NCBI GenBank assembly: GCA_965204765.1
Contig: CBDBFG010000002.1
Span: forward strand, 1-64,000
Reading direction: 5' to 3'
DNA from: CBDBFG01 sp965204765
Lineage (GTDB): Bacteria; Pseudomonadota; Alphaproteobacteria; Caedimonadales; UBA9215
Length of the DNA stretch: 64,000 bases
This document shows, piece after piece, positions 55,229-64,000 of the stretch. The notes beneath the pieces are model-generated. The model saw only the letters and a list, made by a program, of their open reading frames with translations. It did not search any database and was not told where the DNA came from. The position numbers were made by a program, and so were the translations under genes. Positions within the stretch are counted from its first letter, which is position 1; each line of letters starts with the position of its first letter.

Positions 55229-55302
55229 TGGCTGGGAGACTAGGATTCGAACCTAGGCTGATCGGTCCAGAACCGATAGTTCTACCACTAAACTATCTCC
55301 CA
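55229..55302 (-). tRNA. tRNA-Gln (CTG)
   Basis: Acceptor TGGGAGA pairs with TCTCCCA, followed by GCCA with the CCA at 55231-55229. The anticodon loop TTCTGGA between ATCGG and CCGAT gives CTG. T loop TTCGAAT is standard. It lies immediately upstream of dnaN. Confidence 0.93.
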
Positions 55303-55597
55303 AAAAAATAACAGCTTGAATATGTCTAATACACAAATCAAACACCATCATATTTAAACAAAATTATAATTATTGCAAGCTCTGATGTAATATTTTTTCT
55401 TGCATGCAATCAGCCTACAACACAGTAGATTTTTTGATCGATGCAATATTTTCTCTTAAGACATATACCAAAGTTAATTTCTGGCATCTAATCTCAGCAA
55501 AATAACTAATTAGCCTTAATGACAACTGTTAATTTGTGCTAATTAGTATTACTGTGTGACTTTTTATGCTACAATGCCTAAAATTTGGTAACTTCAT

Positions 55598-56554
55598 ATG
55601 AACGCGCAAGCTAAAAAATATATCGCAGCAGTCGACATAGGAAGCAGGAATTGCAAGTTAATCATCGCTTCTGTACAAGATGGTGTCATACATACAGAAG
55701 ACTCTTTATCAAAATTTGTTGGACTTGGTGATTCTGTAGTAAAATCACAAAGGTTTTCTGACTCAGTAATGAACGACGTCTTACATACTATTGAAATATT
55801 TACAAAAAAAATTAAAAAGTATAAGAATATAAGTTTCAAAATTGTTGCGACTGAGGCTGCTAGAATTGCTAGAAACAGAGAAGTATTAGTGCAAAAAGCA
55901 AAACAAATGTATGGAATAGATGTAAACATTATACCCAGTGGAGAAGAAGCATTATATGCTGCTTTTGGTTGTATGGAAATAATAAAACAAGATACTGAAT
56001 ACGCTATTATCTTTGATATTGGTGGATGTAGCACAGAACTTATTCTAGTAGCAAAAAAAGCACATGACATTGATGTTATAGACTCGGTATCAATGAACAT
56101 TGGTATAATTAGCGCTGCAAACGATATAAAAAAATCTCCATTTAAACTATACAATCAAATCATGGACGTATCACAGGAAACCGTACGTAACTTCAATACT
56201 AACAATAATATTGATAACTTATTAAAAACTAATAATTGTCAACTGATCAGCACTTCTGGCACATCAACTACTATTGCTGGGATTAATATGAATATGCGCC
56301 TTTATGATCGCGAAAAGATCAATGGTTCAGAAACAAATTTTGCCGAATGCAAAAAAGCTATTCAATTCATTCAAATGATGAGTAAGGACGACCGATGTTT
56401 CCACCCTTGTATCGGTAAAAACAAGGCAGAATACATTATAGGAGGACTGGCAATTTTTGAAGGGATATACAGCAGCTACCAAGAATTACCAATCAGTGTA
56501 ACAGATACCGGAGTATGTGCCGGATTATTGAAAAAACTGGCCTATAACCAATAA
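55598..56554 (+). CDS. Ppx/GppA-type phosphatase
   Basis: A 318-residue member of the exopolyphosphatase/guanosine pentaphosphatase family (ASKHA fold). DIGSRNCKLIIAS is the N-terminal phosphate loop, VATEAARIARN the central motif, IIFDIGGCSTELILV the second loop, with GTSTTIAGI near residue 230. The family acts on polyphosphate or (p)ppGpp; alphaproteobacterial members this short lack the C-terminal HD extension. It starts a plus-strand run with rlmE (4 bases on) and rsmB. Confidence 0.9.
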   Translation: MNAQAKKYIAAVDIGSRNCKLIIASVQDGVIHTEDSLSKFVGLGDSVVKSQRFSDSVMNDVLHTIEIFTKKIKKYKNISFKIVATEAARIARNREVLVQKAKQMYGIDVNIIPSGEEALYAAFGCMEIIKQDTEYAIIFDIGGCSTELILVAKKAHDIDVIDSVSMNIGIISAANDIKKSPFKLYNQIMDVSQETVRNFNTNNNIDNLLKTNNCQLISTSGTSTTIAGINMNMRLYDREKINGSETNFAECKKAIQFIQMMSKDDRCFHPCIGKNKAEYIIGGLAIFEGIYSSYQELPISVTDTGVCAGLLKKLAYNQ

Positions 56555-56558
56555 TAAC

Positions 56559-57272
56559 ATGACAAAAAAGCATATCACTAAATTACCCTCTCTTGCTGGC
56601 AACACAAATAACGGGTCTGGTTTTCGCAAAAAAGCTGTCCAGCTAAAAACCGCCAGAGGAAGAAAAAATTCATCACAACGTTGGTTGCAAAGGCAATTAA
56701 ATGACCCCTATGTACAACAAGCCCAAATTTATGGCTACCGATCACGCGCAGCATTTAAGTTATTAGAAATTCAAAAAAAATTTGCAATAATTAAGCCAAA
56801 TTTTACAGTAGTTGATTTGGGGGCTGCTCCCGGAGGATGGTCCCAAGTAGCCGTTAAAATTATGAACAAAAAACAAAATAATATTGTTGCTATTGATTTG
56901 TTAGATATGGATCCTATTGATGGTGTTAGCTCCATCAAGGGAGACTTTTTAGACGCCAGCAGTAAACAAAAATTACTAACCTTAATAGATAACGCCGCAG
57001 ATGTGGTCATTAGTGATATGGCTGCGGCAACAACAGGTCATTCTAACACAGATCATTTGCGCACTAACCTATTAGTAGAAAGTGCATTTTTCTTTGCTAA
57101 ATCTGTATTAAAACAGGATGGTTCATTTGTAGCAAAAGTGTTTGCCGGTGGCACTCACAAAGAATTACTAGAAGAATTTAAATTACACTTTTGCAAAGTA
57201 AAGCACTTTAAACCAGATGCTAGTAGAAAAGAATCACCTGAAACATATGTCGTTTGTCAAGGATTCAAGTAA
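56559..57272 (+). CDS. rlmE: 23S rRNA 2'-O-ribose methyltransferase RlmE (FtsJ)
   Basis: A 237-residue FtsJ-family enzyme. RSRAAFKLLEIQKKF carries the first catalytic lysine, VVDLGAAPGGWSQVA is the SAM site, DVVISDMAAATTGH the catalytic Asp region, and SFVAKVFAGG the catalytic Lys. It methylates the ribose of U2552 in 23S rRNA. It begins 4 bases after ppx and ends 5 bases before rsmB. Confidence 0.94.
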   Translation: MTKKHITKLPSLAGNTNNGSGFRKKAVQLKTARGRKNSSQRWLQRQLNDPYVQQAQIYGYRSRAAFKLLEIQKKFAIIKPNFTVVDLGAAPGGWSQVAVKIMNKKQNNIVAIDLLDMDPIDGVSSIKGDFLDASSKQKLLTLIDNAADVVISDMAAATTGHSNTDHLRTNLLVESAFFFAKSVLKQDGSFVAKVFAGGTHKELLEEFKLHFCKVKHFKPDASRKESPETYVVCQGFK

Positions 57273-57277
57273 TATTG

Positions 57278-58552
57278 ATGCTGCAAGCTGCGAAAATTCA
57301 AACAATTATAGAAATACTCGATGATTACTGTCCTACCAAAGGTAAATTTAATTTATTTATCAAAAAATTAATAAAAAACAAACGTTATATTGGCTCTAAA
57401 GATAGAAAGTATATTACAGACTTAGCGTTCCAGATCTTCAAACAATCCCCCACTCTTTTACGACAAATGGGCCAAATTGATTATTTATGGCAGCAACAGT
57501 ATGGTAGATTGCTTTGCGCTATATATCTGCGCAATAACCACTATAACTTAGATGAAATATTTTCTGGCACCCAATACGCACCAAAAAAATTAAGCCATCA
57601 AGAAAAACATATCGTTAATAACCTTAATAATACTACGGATACATGCGATTTACCACTTTGGTTATATACAAAACTGCTACACAATTGTAACCAGGAAGAT
57701 TTACAGTTATTAAACGACATAGATACTTTTGATTTAAGAGTTAACACCAATAAAATAACCTTAAATGATGCACAAAATCACTTAGCAGATCATAATATAC
57801 CAACTACAACCACAAAATATTCGTTCAGCAGCCTAAGGGTAGCAAACCAATGCAATATAACCAACGACTTGCTATATTTGATGCGCAAAGTTGATATACA
57901 GAACGAAGGATCACAGATAATAGCAAAAATCTGCTGCGCTAAACAAAATATAAAAATCTTAGACCTATGCGCTGGTGCCGGCGGCAAATCATGTGCTATG
58001 TTAGAATACTCGAAAGATCGTAATGTTATATATTCTACTGATATAGACCCCAAGCGATTACAAATTGCGCAGACAAGAGTTAAACATCAATCAACAAAAA
58101 ATATCAAATTCATTGCATACAAAGATGTATTATCAGCATCATATCAACACTATTTTGACATTGTTCTAATCGATGCTCCTTGCTCTGGCACAGGTACCAT
58201 GCACCGCAATCCAGAAATAAAATTTACCCTAGATAATAAAAAACTACATGAACTAGAAAACATACAACTTAAACTTTTAACTAACGCTAGCAACCTAGTC
58301 AAAAAAAATGGCTCTATCGTATATGCTACTTGCTCTATGTTAGCAGAGGAAAATCAACAACCAATCAAGCAATTTCTTGCAGAACATCGCAATTACCAAT
58401 TAGAAGACTTACCTGTGATGACAAAAAAATTATTTAAATCACCATTACCAAGCAAGGCAAAATATATCCAACTACGGCCAAGCATTCACCAAACCGATGG
58501 TTTCTTTATTGCTAGCCTTAAACATCATAATGATAAAACTAATACAAATTAA
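57278..58552 (+). CDS. rsmB: 16S rRNA m5C967 methyltransferase RsmB
   Basis: A 424-residue NOL1/NOP2/Sun-family protein, start ATG 57278. The N-terminal NusB-like part precedes a Rossmann domain with ILDLCAGAGGKSCAM, STDIDPKRL, and the catalytic DAPCSGTGTMHRNPE (motif IV) and ATCSMLAEEN (motif VI), which carries the nucleophilic cysteine in this family. It methylates C967 of 16S rRNA. The N-terminal part is shorter and more divergent than in E. coli, so a related RNA m5C activity cannot be excluded. Confidence 0.88.
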   Translation: MLQAAKIQTIIEILDDYCPTKGKFNLFIKKLIKNKRYIGSKDRKYITDLAFQIFKQSPTLLRQMGQIDYLWQQQYGRLLCAIYLRNNHYNLDEIFSGTQYAPKKLSHQEKHIVNNLNNTTDTCDLPLWLYTKLLHNCNQEDLQLLNDIDTFDLRVNTNKITLNDAQNHLADHNIPTTTTKYSFSSLRVANQCNITNDLLYLMRKVDIQNEGSQIIAKICCAKQNIKILDLCAGAGGKSCAMLEYSKDRNVIYSTDIDPKRLQIAQTRVKHQSTKNIKFIAYKDVLSASYQHYFDIVLIDAPCSGTGTMHRNPEIKFTLDNKKLHELENIQLKLLTNASNLVKKNGSIVYATCSMLAEENQQPIKQFLAEHRNYQLEDLPVMTKKLFKSPLPSKAKYIQLRPSIHQTDGFFIASLKHHNDKTNTN

Positions 58553-58653
58553 ATTATAATAGTTTTGCCATTCATTAAAACGAATAGGAAATTATGCAAA
58601 ACTACTGTATATTGAACAATTATCGCCAGGATCTACCTAATCAGTGACATATT

Positions 58654-60419
58654 ATGACAACTAGAACAAACGACAGTATTGCATCATTTTTATGGCAAAT
58701 CATCAAGCCGTATAGGTATCATTATTTGATAATGTCCTTAGCTCCAATATGTTCAGCGACATTTCCCCTGTTATACAACTATGGTGTAAAATTATTAATA
58801 GATTTATTTATTAATAACGAACAAATCAGTATCAATCAGGCTTTTTGGCCCGTCTTTTGGTTTATCACTGCTCATGTAATCTCTGATGGATCATGGCGAA
58901 TACACAATTATGCACAATTAAAAGCAATGCCATATATTTTTCAAAGAATTGCAGAAAAAACCTGCAATCATGTTTTTTATCTACCATATACTTATTTTCA
59001 AAACAACTTAGCCGGATCAATTATAGGCAAAATACGCGGTATCGGGGATAATTACACCAAACTACACAGAGCAATGGAGTATGAACTAACCAAACCATTG
59101 CTAATATCGATATTTAGTGGAGTTATACTAGCATGTACCAATATCAAAGTATTTTTATTTATTGCAGCATTTTTTCTATTCTACACCCCTTTGGCTATCA
59201 AATTTTTTAAAAAATTGGCGATAATAGAGAAAGAAAAACAAGAATCATGGTATCACCTATTTGGTACAATAGCGGATAAAATACAAAATATATTCAATAT
59301 TTTTTCATTTGCTACTAAGCAACGAGAAATAACGAAAATAAAAAATTATTATACTAACATTCATAACCACTAAATATTCAATATTATCGATACGATTTTT
59401 ATCTATCGTTAATTTTGTGGCTTATATACCTGGTATTTAGCGTTGCTATATTTGTTCTGATTATTCATCTTCGAAATAACGGTGAAATAACCATTGGTGA
59501 TATTGCGTTTATCATCTCTTTAACTTTTCTATTTTTTGAAAATTCTTGGTATGCCACTTTAGAAATAAAAAAATTCCTAGAAAACCTAGAATCGTTTAAA
59601 TCAGCATTTGCCATTATGAAAGTAGCAAAATGCAACATAGATCATCCCAGCACACGCCCATTTTACATTAATAAAGCAGAAATTATTTTTAATAATTTAT
59701 CCTTTGGTTATAACAAGAATAACCAAGTACTACATAATCTTAATCTACATATACCTCAAGGTCAAAAAGTGGGATTAGTCGGCCCTTCAGGAGCAGGTAA
59801 ATCGACTCTTATCTCCTTATTATTAAAACATTTTAAAACATGTAAGGGTGATATTACAATTGATGATGCAAGCATATATGATCTATGTTCTGAACCACTA
59901 AGATCACAAATTTCTCTTATTCCACAGGATATTGCACTTTTTCATCGCACAATAGCAGAAAATATTGGCTATGCCAGGCAAAATATTACTCATGACGAAA
60001 TAGTCAAAGCAGCTAAAATGGCCAATATTCATGACTTAATTACCAGCTTGCCGGAATCATATAATACAATGGTCGGCGAACGAGGAGTAAAGCTAAGTGG
60101 TGGGCAAAGACAACGCATAGCTATAGCACGGGCAATATTAAAAAAATCTTCTATTTTTATTATGGATGAAGCTACTTCCAATTTAGATTCTAAAACGGAA
60201 AAAGAAATTCAAAACGCAATAGAAAAAATCCTTCAAGATAATAAAATAACATTTATTGCGATAGCACATCGGTTATCCACCATTAAAAATATGGATCGCA
60301 TTATAGTAATGGATCAAGGAAAGATTATCGAGGATGGTACATTTACAGATCTAATTAAACAAGAAAACAGCAAATTCAAAGAGCTTTGGGACCATCAGGT
60401 CAACGGTATGATATTATAA
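58654..60419 (+). pseudogene. ABC exporter (fused membrane and ATPase domains), frameshifted
   Basis: Two frames cover one gene. The first (58654-59373) has four to five membrane helices and TCNHVFYLPYTYFQNNLAGS-like intracellular loop sequence. The second (from about 59372) holds the last helices and the ATPase: Walker A GPSGAGKSTL, LSGGQRQRIAIARAI, Walker B IFIMDEATSNLDSK and the H-loop IAHRLSTI. Adding one base near 59367-59372 (for example a further C) gives NPLNIQYY and joins the frames. It resembles MsbA/lipid or peptide exporters. Whether the shift is real or a reading error is open. Confidence 0.75.
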
Positions 60420-60508
60420 TTATTTGCTAACCAGACTAGTTATAACAATTATACAACAACAAAAATTAATTAAATACAAATAATATAGAAACTGTTTACA
60501 TCTTTCAC

Positions 60509-60679
<171 letters not shown>

Positions 60680-60808
60680 GTATGATAAACGACTAATGCT
60701 CTATGGCAATAGGACATTAGTGAACTAAGTAATTAATTTTGATAATTCTTATATAAAGAACTTCACTCCCTAAACAATACTTGCTCTTTTAAGGAATACT
60801 ATACTAAC

Positions 60809-61207
60809 CTAACGCTTTCCAGTTAGTTTTCTCCATGCACTTCGTAACAAACCTTTTTTACTTTTTAGTTTTTCTGATGTACCTTCTATTTCTGTGGAAT
60901 CATCTAGATTAATAGCTTTTTGACGTTTTAACGGAGGTGTTTTAGCCTGTGGTTTTGTTGCATTCCCCTTTACAACCCCTATTTCCTCTGAATCATCAAG
61001 GATAAAACGCTCTTGACGTTGTAAAGACCTTGGACTAGCCATAGCTTGGGCTCTTGGACTATGACCAAAAATTGCAAGGGTGGCATGATCCCAACTTTCT
61101 GACAAATCAAGTGTAGAAGGACGCCCTACTCTTCCATGTGATAAACAAGAATCTGTTGTAATAACACCTGATAAAACTAAAAATAATGTTAATTTAAATT
61201 TATTCAT
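60809..61207 (-). CDS. Small exported hypothetical protein with a repeated motif
   Basis: ATG 61207, preceded by GAGAGAAGAAA, starts a 132-residue protein with signal peptide MNKFKLTLFLVLSGVITTDS. Two related motifs follow: SLQRQERFILDDSEEI near residue 60 and LKRQKAINLDDSTEI near residue 95. The end is very basic (KSKKGLLRSAWRKLTGKR). The family is unknown. Length, basic tail and signal resemble small secreted factors of intracellular bacteria; effector function is unproven. Confidence 0.55.
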   Translation of the reverse strand: MNKFKLTLFLVLSGVITTDSCLSHGRVGRPSTLDLSESWDHATLAIFGHSPRAQAMASPRSLQRQERFILDDSEEIGVVKGNATKPQAKTPPLKRQKAINLDDSTEIEGTSEKLKSKKGLLRSAWRKLTGKR

Positions 61208-61449
61208 TTTCTTCTCTCTTATGTAAACAATATGCATAGTATCTGCAGTATATTGACAGAGCATTAATAAATATTATTTTTTTTATTAACTGTAATATTT
61301 GAGCGTTGAGCAATTGTTAATCAAAAAAACCATACAAATGTTAATGCAACCAATCATGATGTGCAGTACAACAGATAAAAAATATTGATCATCAAATGAA
61401 GATTAGCAATGCGTGATCCACTATAATTTATTAATGGAAACATTAACTA

Positions 61450-61470
61450 ACCTAAGTTTTGGATAAGAGC
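61450..61470. repeat. IS982 terminal inverted repeat (transposase 3' side)
   Basis: 21 bases beginning ACCTAAG and ending AAGAGC; partner at 62381-62401 in inverse orientation with two mismatches. The direct repeat TAACTA abuts it outside. Confidence 0.85.
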
Positions 61471-61517
61471 AGAGGATAATTTCATTTTAGGCTTGTTGTT
61501 TTTCATTTGGTAAACAA

Positions 61518-62324
61518 CTAAAAAGATAGAATATTTACCATGCAATTTGTCACTGATCTATGCCTTGTATGGATTAGATTCATATGTACTTTGAGTACAT
61601 CAAATACAGTTTCTACCAGAAAACGTTTTCGCAATAGAAGTTTTTCATTGATTTCCATAAGATAATTTTTCATATTCCGCTTAAGCTCTGTAATCATTTT
61701 TAATCCTCTTTTATAAAGTTTGCTAAATAGTTTTTTAGAAATAAAGCCTTTATCAGCAAATATTTTACCTTGTAGAGTTTGTGTTAAATTATCCAGTATA
61801 CTCCTTTCATCTGTATTTCTTGATGTTATCTTTATGCCGACAATATCTCCTTTATGATTGATTACAATATGCAATTTAAGTTCATAAAACCAACCCTTTG
61901 TTGTTTTCTCTCTTTCTGCAATTCCTTTGAATACACGATTCCGAGAAATACGTTTATTGTAGCAAACTGGTAAACAAGTTGGATCAGCAATATATAGAGC
62001 TGTCTTTTCACCAAACTTAGATTTCATCAATATACAAAGAGTTGTAAATAATCTTGGCATAAGCTGAACAAATCTACTGTAATTGATCAATGTGGGAAAA
62101 TCATCCTTGTGTAATTGAGCAACATGATAATCGTAGAAATGTTTAAAAACTTTACATTGACTAAGGTGAAATATAATCACTATAGTGAGCATCTCACTTA
62201 AATGCATTTCACCAGTGCGCCAACGTTTGTTACCAGTATCAATAAGGCAATATTTTTCCTATTCCTCATAAACTTTACAAAAATCATCAACAAAAAAGAA
62301 TATTGATATGATATCATAACGCAT
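61518..62324 (-). pseudogene. IS982 transposase, disrupted
   Basis: The IS982 DDE transposase reads from ATG 62324 (MRYDIISIFFFVDDFC) but meets an in-frame TAG at 62261-62259 after 21 codons. From 62207 it is open again (MHLSEMLTIVIIFHLSQCKV, 20 residues shown) with YIADPTCLPVC and IFADKGFISK, the two Asp regions, and LLRKRFLVETVFDVL carrying the catalytic Glu. Near 61520 a T run (TTTTT) shifts frame; one more T would continue to the terminal repeat. Both lesions suggest a dead copy, although the T-run shift could be a reading error. Confidence 0.8.
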
Positions 62325-62380
62325 GGATTAGACTCCATAATTGCTTTGTTTAATTAGGCTCTAGTCTACCAAAATTATTG

Positions 62381-62401
62381 GCTCTTATCCGAAACTGAGG
62401 T
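62381..62401. repeat. IS982 terminal inverted repeat (transposase 5' side)
   Basis: GCTCTTATCC... to GAGGT, the inverse partner of 61450-61470. TAACTA follows directly outside it. Confidence 0.85.
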
Positions 62402-62472
62402 TAACTACGCAATTAGCCTTGCCAAGGTGATCATGGTCTTATATAAATTCACTACCTAGATAATACATGCAC

Positions 62473-64000
62473 TTATACAAACGACATAGGATCAATGTCT
62501 ATTTGAATCTTTATATGGCTAGGAGTAGTAACGCAAGACAACCAATGTTTAATATAATCTTGAATTGGATAATTTTTGGCTGATTTTATTAAAAAGCGCC
62601 AGCGATGTTTTTTACGTAAAATTGCGATTTGTGCCTGTACTGGCCCCAAAATCACAACATCCTTATTAACCGGAGCTATTTTACGCAATTTTCTTACAAA
62701 ATTTTCAATATCATTTTTATTCTTCGATGAACAAATCAACGCTGCTAATCTTGAAAAAGGAGGCATATCAGCAAGTTGACGCATCAACATTTCTTGCTTA
62801 AAAAATTCTGTGCGATCTTCATTAATTACCGCCTGCATTACGGGATGATCAGGATAATAGGTCTGTAAATACACCTGCCCTCTTTTGTGCGCCGATAACT
62901 CTCGCCCGCAACGACCAGATACCTGTTGCAATAACTGAAAAGTTTTCTCACATGCCCTTAAATCACCACCAGATAAACCAATATCAGCATCAATTATTCC
63001 TACCAAATTCAGATTGGGGAAATGATGACCCTTAGCCATAATTTGTGTACCAATTATTATATCCACTCCTCCTTGTTGTATCTGATCTATTGCACCTATT
63101 AACTCATCATTTTCGGCAAAATAATCACTTGATATAATAATTTGTCTTGCTTGTGGCAAAAAAGTACTGACTTCGTCTGCTATTCTTTCTATACCAGGGC
63201 CGATCGCAACGAAACTTTGTACGGCATTACACTCATTACATTTGTTTGGCATTAATTTAATAAAACCACAATAATGACATTGTAATCGTTCATTTTTTTT
63301 ATGTGTAACTAGCCATGAAGTGCAACTTGGGCATTGTTCACGATAGCCACAACTGCCACACAAGGTAAGTGGAGCGTAACCACGTCTATTCAAAAATAAT
63401 AACGATTGCTCTCGTGCATTATAGGCGTTAATCAACTGATTCCTTAGTTCTGTTGAAATCCAATTATTTGTAGCACATACAGACTTTGTACGCATATCCA
63501 CCAAATTTATACTTGGCATATTAGCATTATCGTGACGTTCACTTAGTATGATACGATCATATTTATTATCTTGGGCATTATTATAGCTTTCCAATGATGG
63601 AGTTGCCGAAACTAACACAACTAATGCTTCTAAAAATTTTCCTTTGGCAACCGCCATATCACGAGCGTGATAGATACCCCCATCTTCCTGCTTATAGGAC
63701 ATATCATGCTCTTCATCCACTATGATTAAACCAAGTCTAGCATACGGTAACATTAATGCTGAACGAGCTCCAACGACTACTTTTGCCGCACCACTGGCAA
63801 TAACACGCCAACTATCCCTACGCTGGGCTGGAGTAAGTTTTGAATGCCACCTTATTGGATAACAACCAAATCTATCATGGAATCTTGCCAACCATTGAGG
63901 TGTCAAAGAGATTTCAGGTAATAAAACCACAGTTTGCAAATTATTTTCCATTGCTGCTGCAATTACTTCAAAGTATACTTCCGTTTTGCCAGAACCAGTA
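62473..64000 (-). CDS. priA: Primosomal replication protein PriA (N-terminal part outside window)
   Basis: An open frame from the right edge to the stop at 62473. Near the edge it reads TGSGKTEVYFEV, the helicase Walker A, then VVDEEHDMSYKQEDG is Walker B/DEEH, VLVSATPS motif III, and the paired zinc-binding cysteines of PriA appear as CGSCGYREQCPSC and CHYCGFIKLMPNKCNEC. The helicase C-terminal part (GTQIMAKGHHFPNL, QVSGRCGR) is complete. About 200 N-terminal residues (the DNA-binding 3'BD/winged helix) lie beyond position 64000. PriA restarts stalled replication forks. Confidence 0.95.
   Translation of the reverse strand, partial: TGSGKTEVYFEVIAAAMENNLQTVVLLPEISLTPQWLARFHDRFGCYPIRWHSKLTPAQRRDSWRVIASGAAKVVVGARSALMLPYARLGLIIVDEEHDMSYKQEDGGIYHARDMAVAKGKFLEALVVLVSATPSLESYNNAQDNKYDRIILSERHDNANMPSINLVDMRTKSVCATNNWISTELRNQLINAYNAREQSLLFLNRRGYAPLTLCGSCGYREQCPSCTSWLVTHKKNERLQCHYCGFIKLMPNKCNECNAVQSFVAIGPGIERIADEVSTFLPQARQIIISSDYFAENDELIGAIDQIQQGGVDIIIGTQIMAKGHHFPNLNLVGIIDADIGLSGGDLRACEKTFQLLQQVSGRCGRELSAHKRGQVYLQTYYPDHPVMQAVINEDRTEFFKQEMLMRQLADMPPFSRLAALICSSKNKNDIENFVRKLRKIAPVNKDVVILGPVQAQIAILRKKHRWRFLIKSAKNYPIQDYIKHWLSCVTTPSHIKIQIDIDPMSFV

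Larger units (their letters stand above)
61450..62401 (-). mobile_element. IS982-family insertion sequence, complete ends
   Basis: A 952-bp element with 21-bp terminal inverted repeats, ACCTAAGTTTTGG... at 61450-61470 and its partner at 62381-62401, differing at 2 positions by eye. TAACTA flanks both ends (61444-61449 and 62402-62407), a probable 6-bp target duplication, slightly shorter than the 7-9 bp reported for many IS982 members. One transposase gene, now inactive, fills it. Confidence 0.88.

Overview
This window is two unrelated genomes joined at about position 10,000. Positions 1 to about 10,000 are archaeal. They encode aIF1A, aIF5A, SRP54, Pus10, a diphthine-ammonia ligase, an A/V-type ATP synthase subunit C, eS31 and an eS24 fragment, a kleisin ScpA, an intron-bearing tRNA-Tyr and a likely C/D-box sRNA. 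Low GC, GTG starts and the gene mix point to an ammonia-oxidising, Nitrosopumilus-like thaumarchaeon (Nitrososphaerota). From about 10,001 to the end the DNA is bacterial and AT-rich, and looks like a Rickettsiales-type alphaproteobacterium: sparse coding, many exported hypothetical proteins, an IS982 element, dnaN-recF-gyrB, a split F1 ATP synthase locus and flagellar fliI/fliJ. Flagellar genes suggest a flagellated Rickettsiales lineage such as Midichloriaceae, but this is an inference from gene content. At the junction an archaeal eS24 gene loses its 5' part and a bacterial LD-carboxypeptidase gene loses its 3' part, on the same strand and in different frames. The most economical explanation is an assembly or concatenation chimera, not gene transfer.

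Archaeal part: scpA (partial, minus), a zinc alcohol dehydrogenase, a cysteine-cluster protein, aIF1A, a cold-shock protein, ATP synthase subunit C, tRNA-Tyr, a conserved hypothetical, aIF5A, a C/D sRNA candidate, dph6, srp54 (one-base frameshift), pus10, a 32-residue basic protein, an HExxH protein (probable frameshift), and eS31/eS24 on the minus strand. Most of this is translation, protein targeting and tRNA or protein modification.

Bacterial part, 10-25 kb: LD-carboxypeptidase fragment, ybaB-dnaX, xseB, a membrane protein, a two-gene type II restriction-modification system, a phosphohexomutase, ugd-galU (UDP-glucuronate supply), uvrA and a DMT exporter. 25-32 kb is an accessory stretch of exported hypothetical proteins, one methyltransferase, tRNA-Thr and long noncoding gaps. 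32-44 kb holds sppA-atpC, the 4.5S SRP RNA, tRNA-Pro, a class I aldolase, an anion permease, a single-domain response regulator directly ahead of atpHAGD, a second DMT exporter and an exported lectin-like protein. 45-58.5 kb holds an ABC-F protein, an exported HD-like protein with a lost catalytic HD pair, fliJ-fliI, a NUDIX protein, dnaN-recF-gyrB, tRNA-Gln, ppx, rlmE and rsmB. 58.6-64 kb holds a frameshifted ABC exporter, a 28.5-copy perfect hexanucleotide array, an exported repeat protein, a decayed IS982 copy and the 3' part of priA.

I see no convincing new multi-gene system. The most unusual items are the exported degenerate HD protein, the exported MVL-type lectin, the cluster of exported hypotheticals (one with an internal duplication), the hexanucleotide array and the restriction-modification pair. 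Several one-base frameshifts fall in or next to short homopolymers on both sides of the junction and may be sequencing errors.
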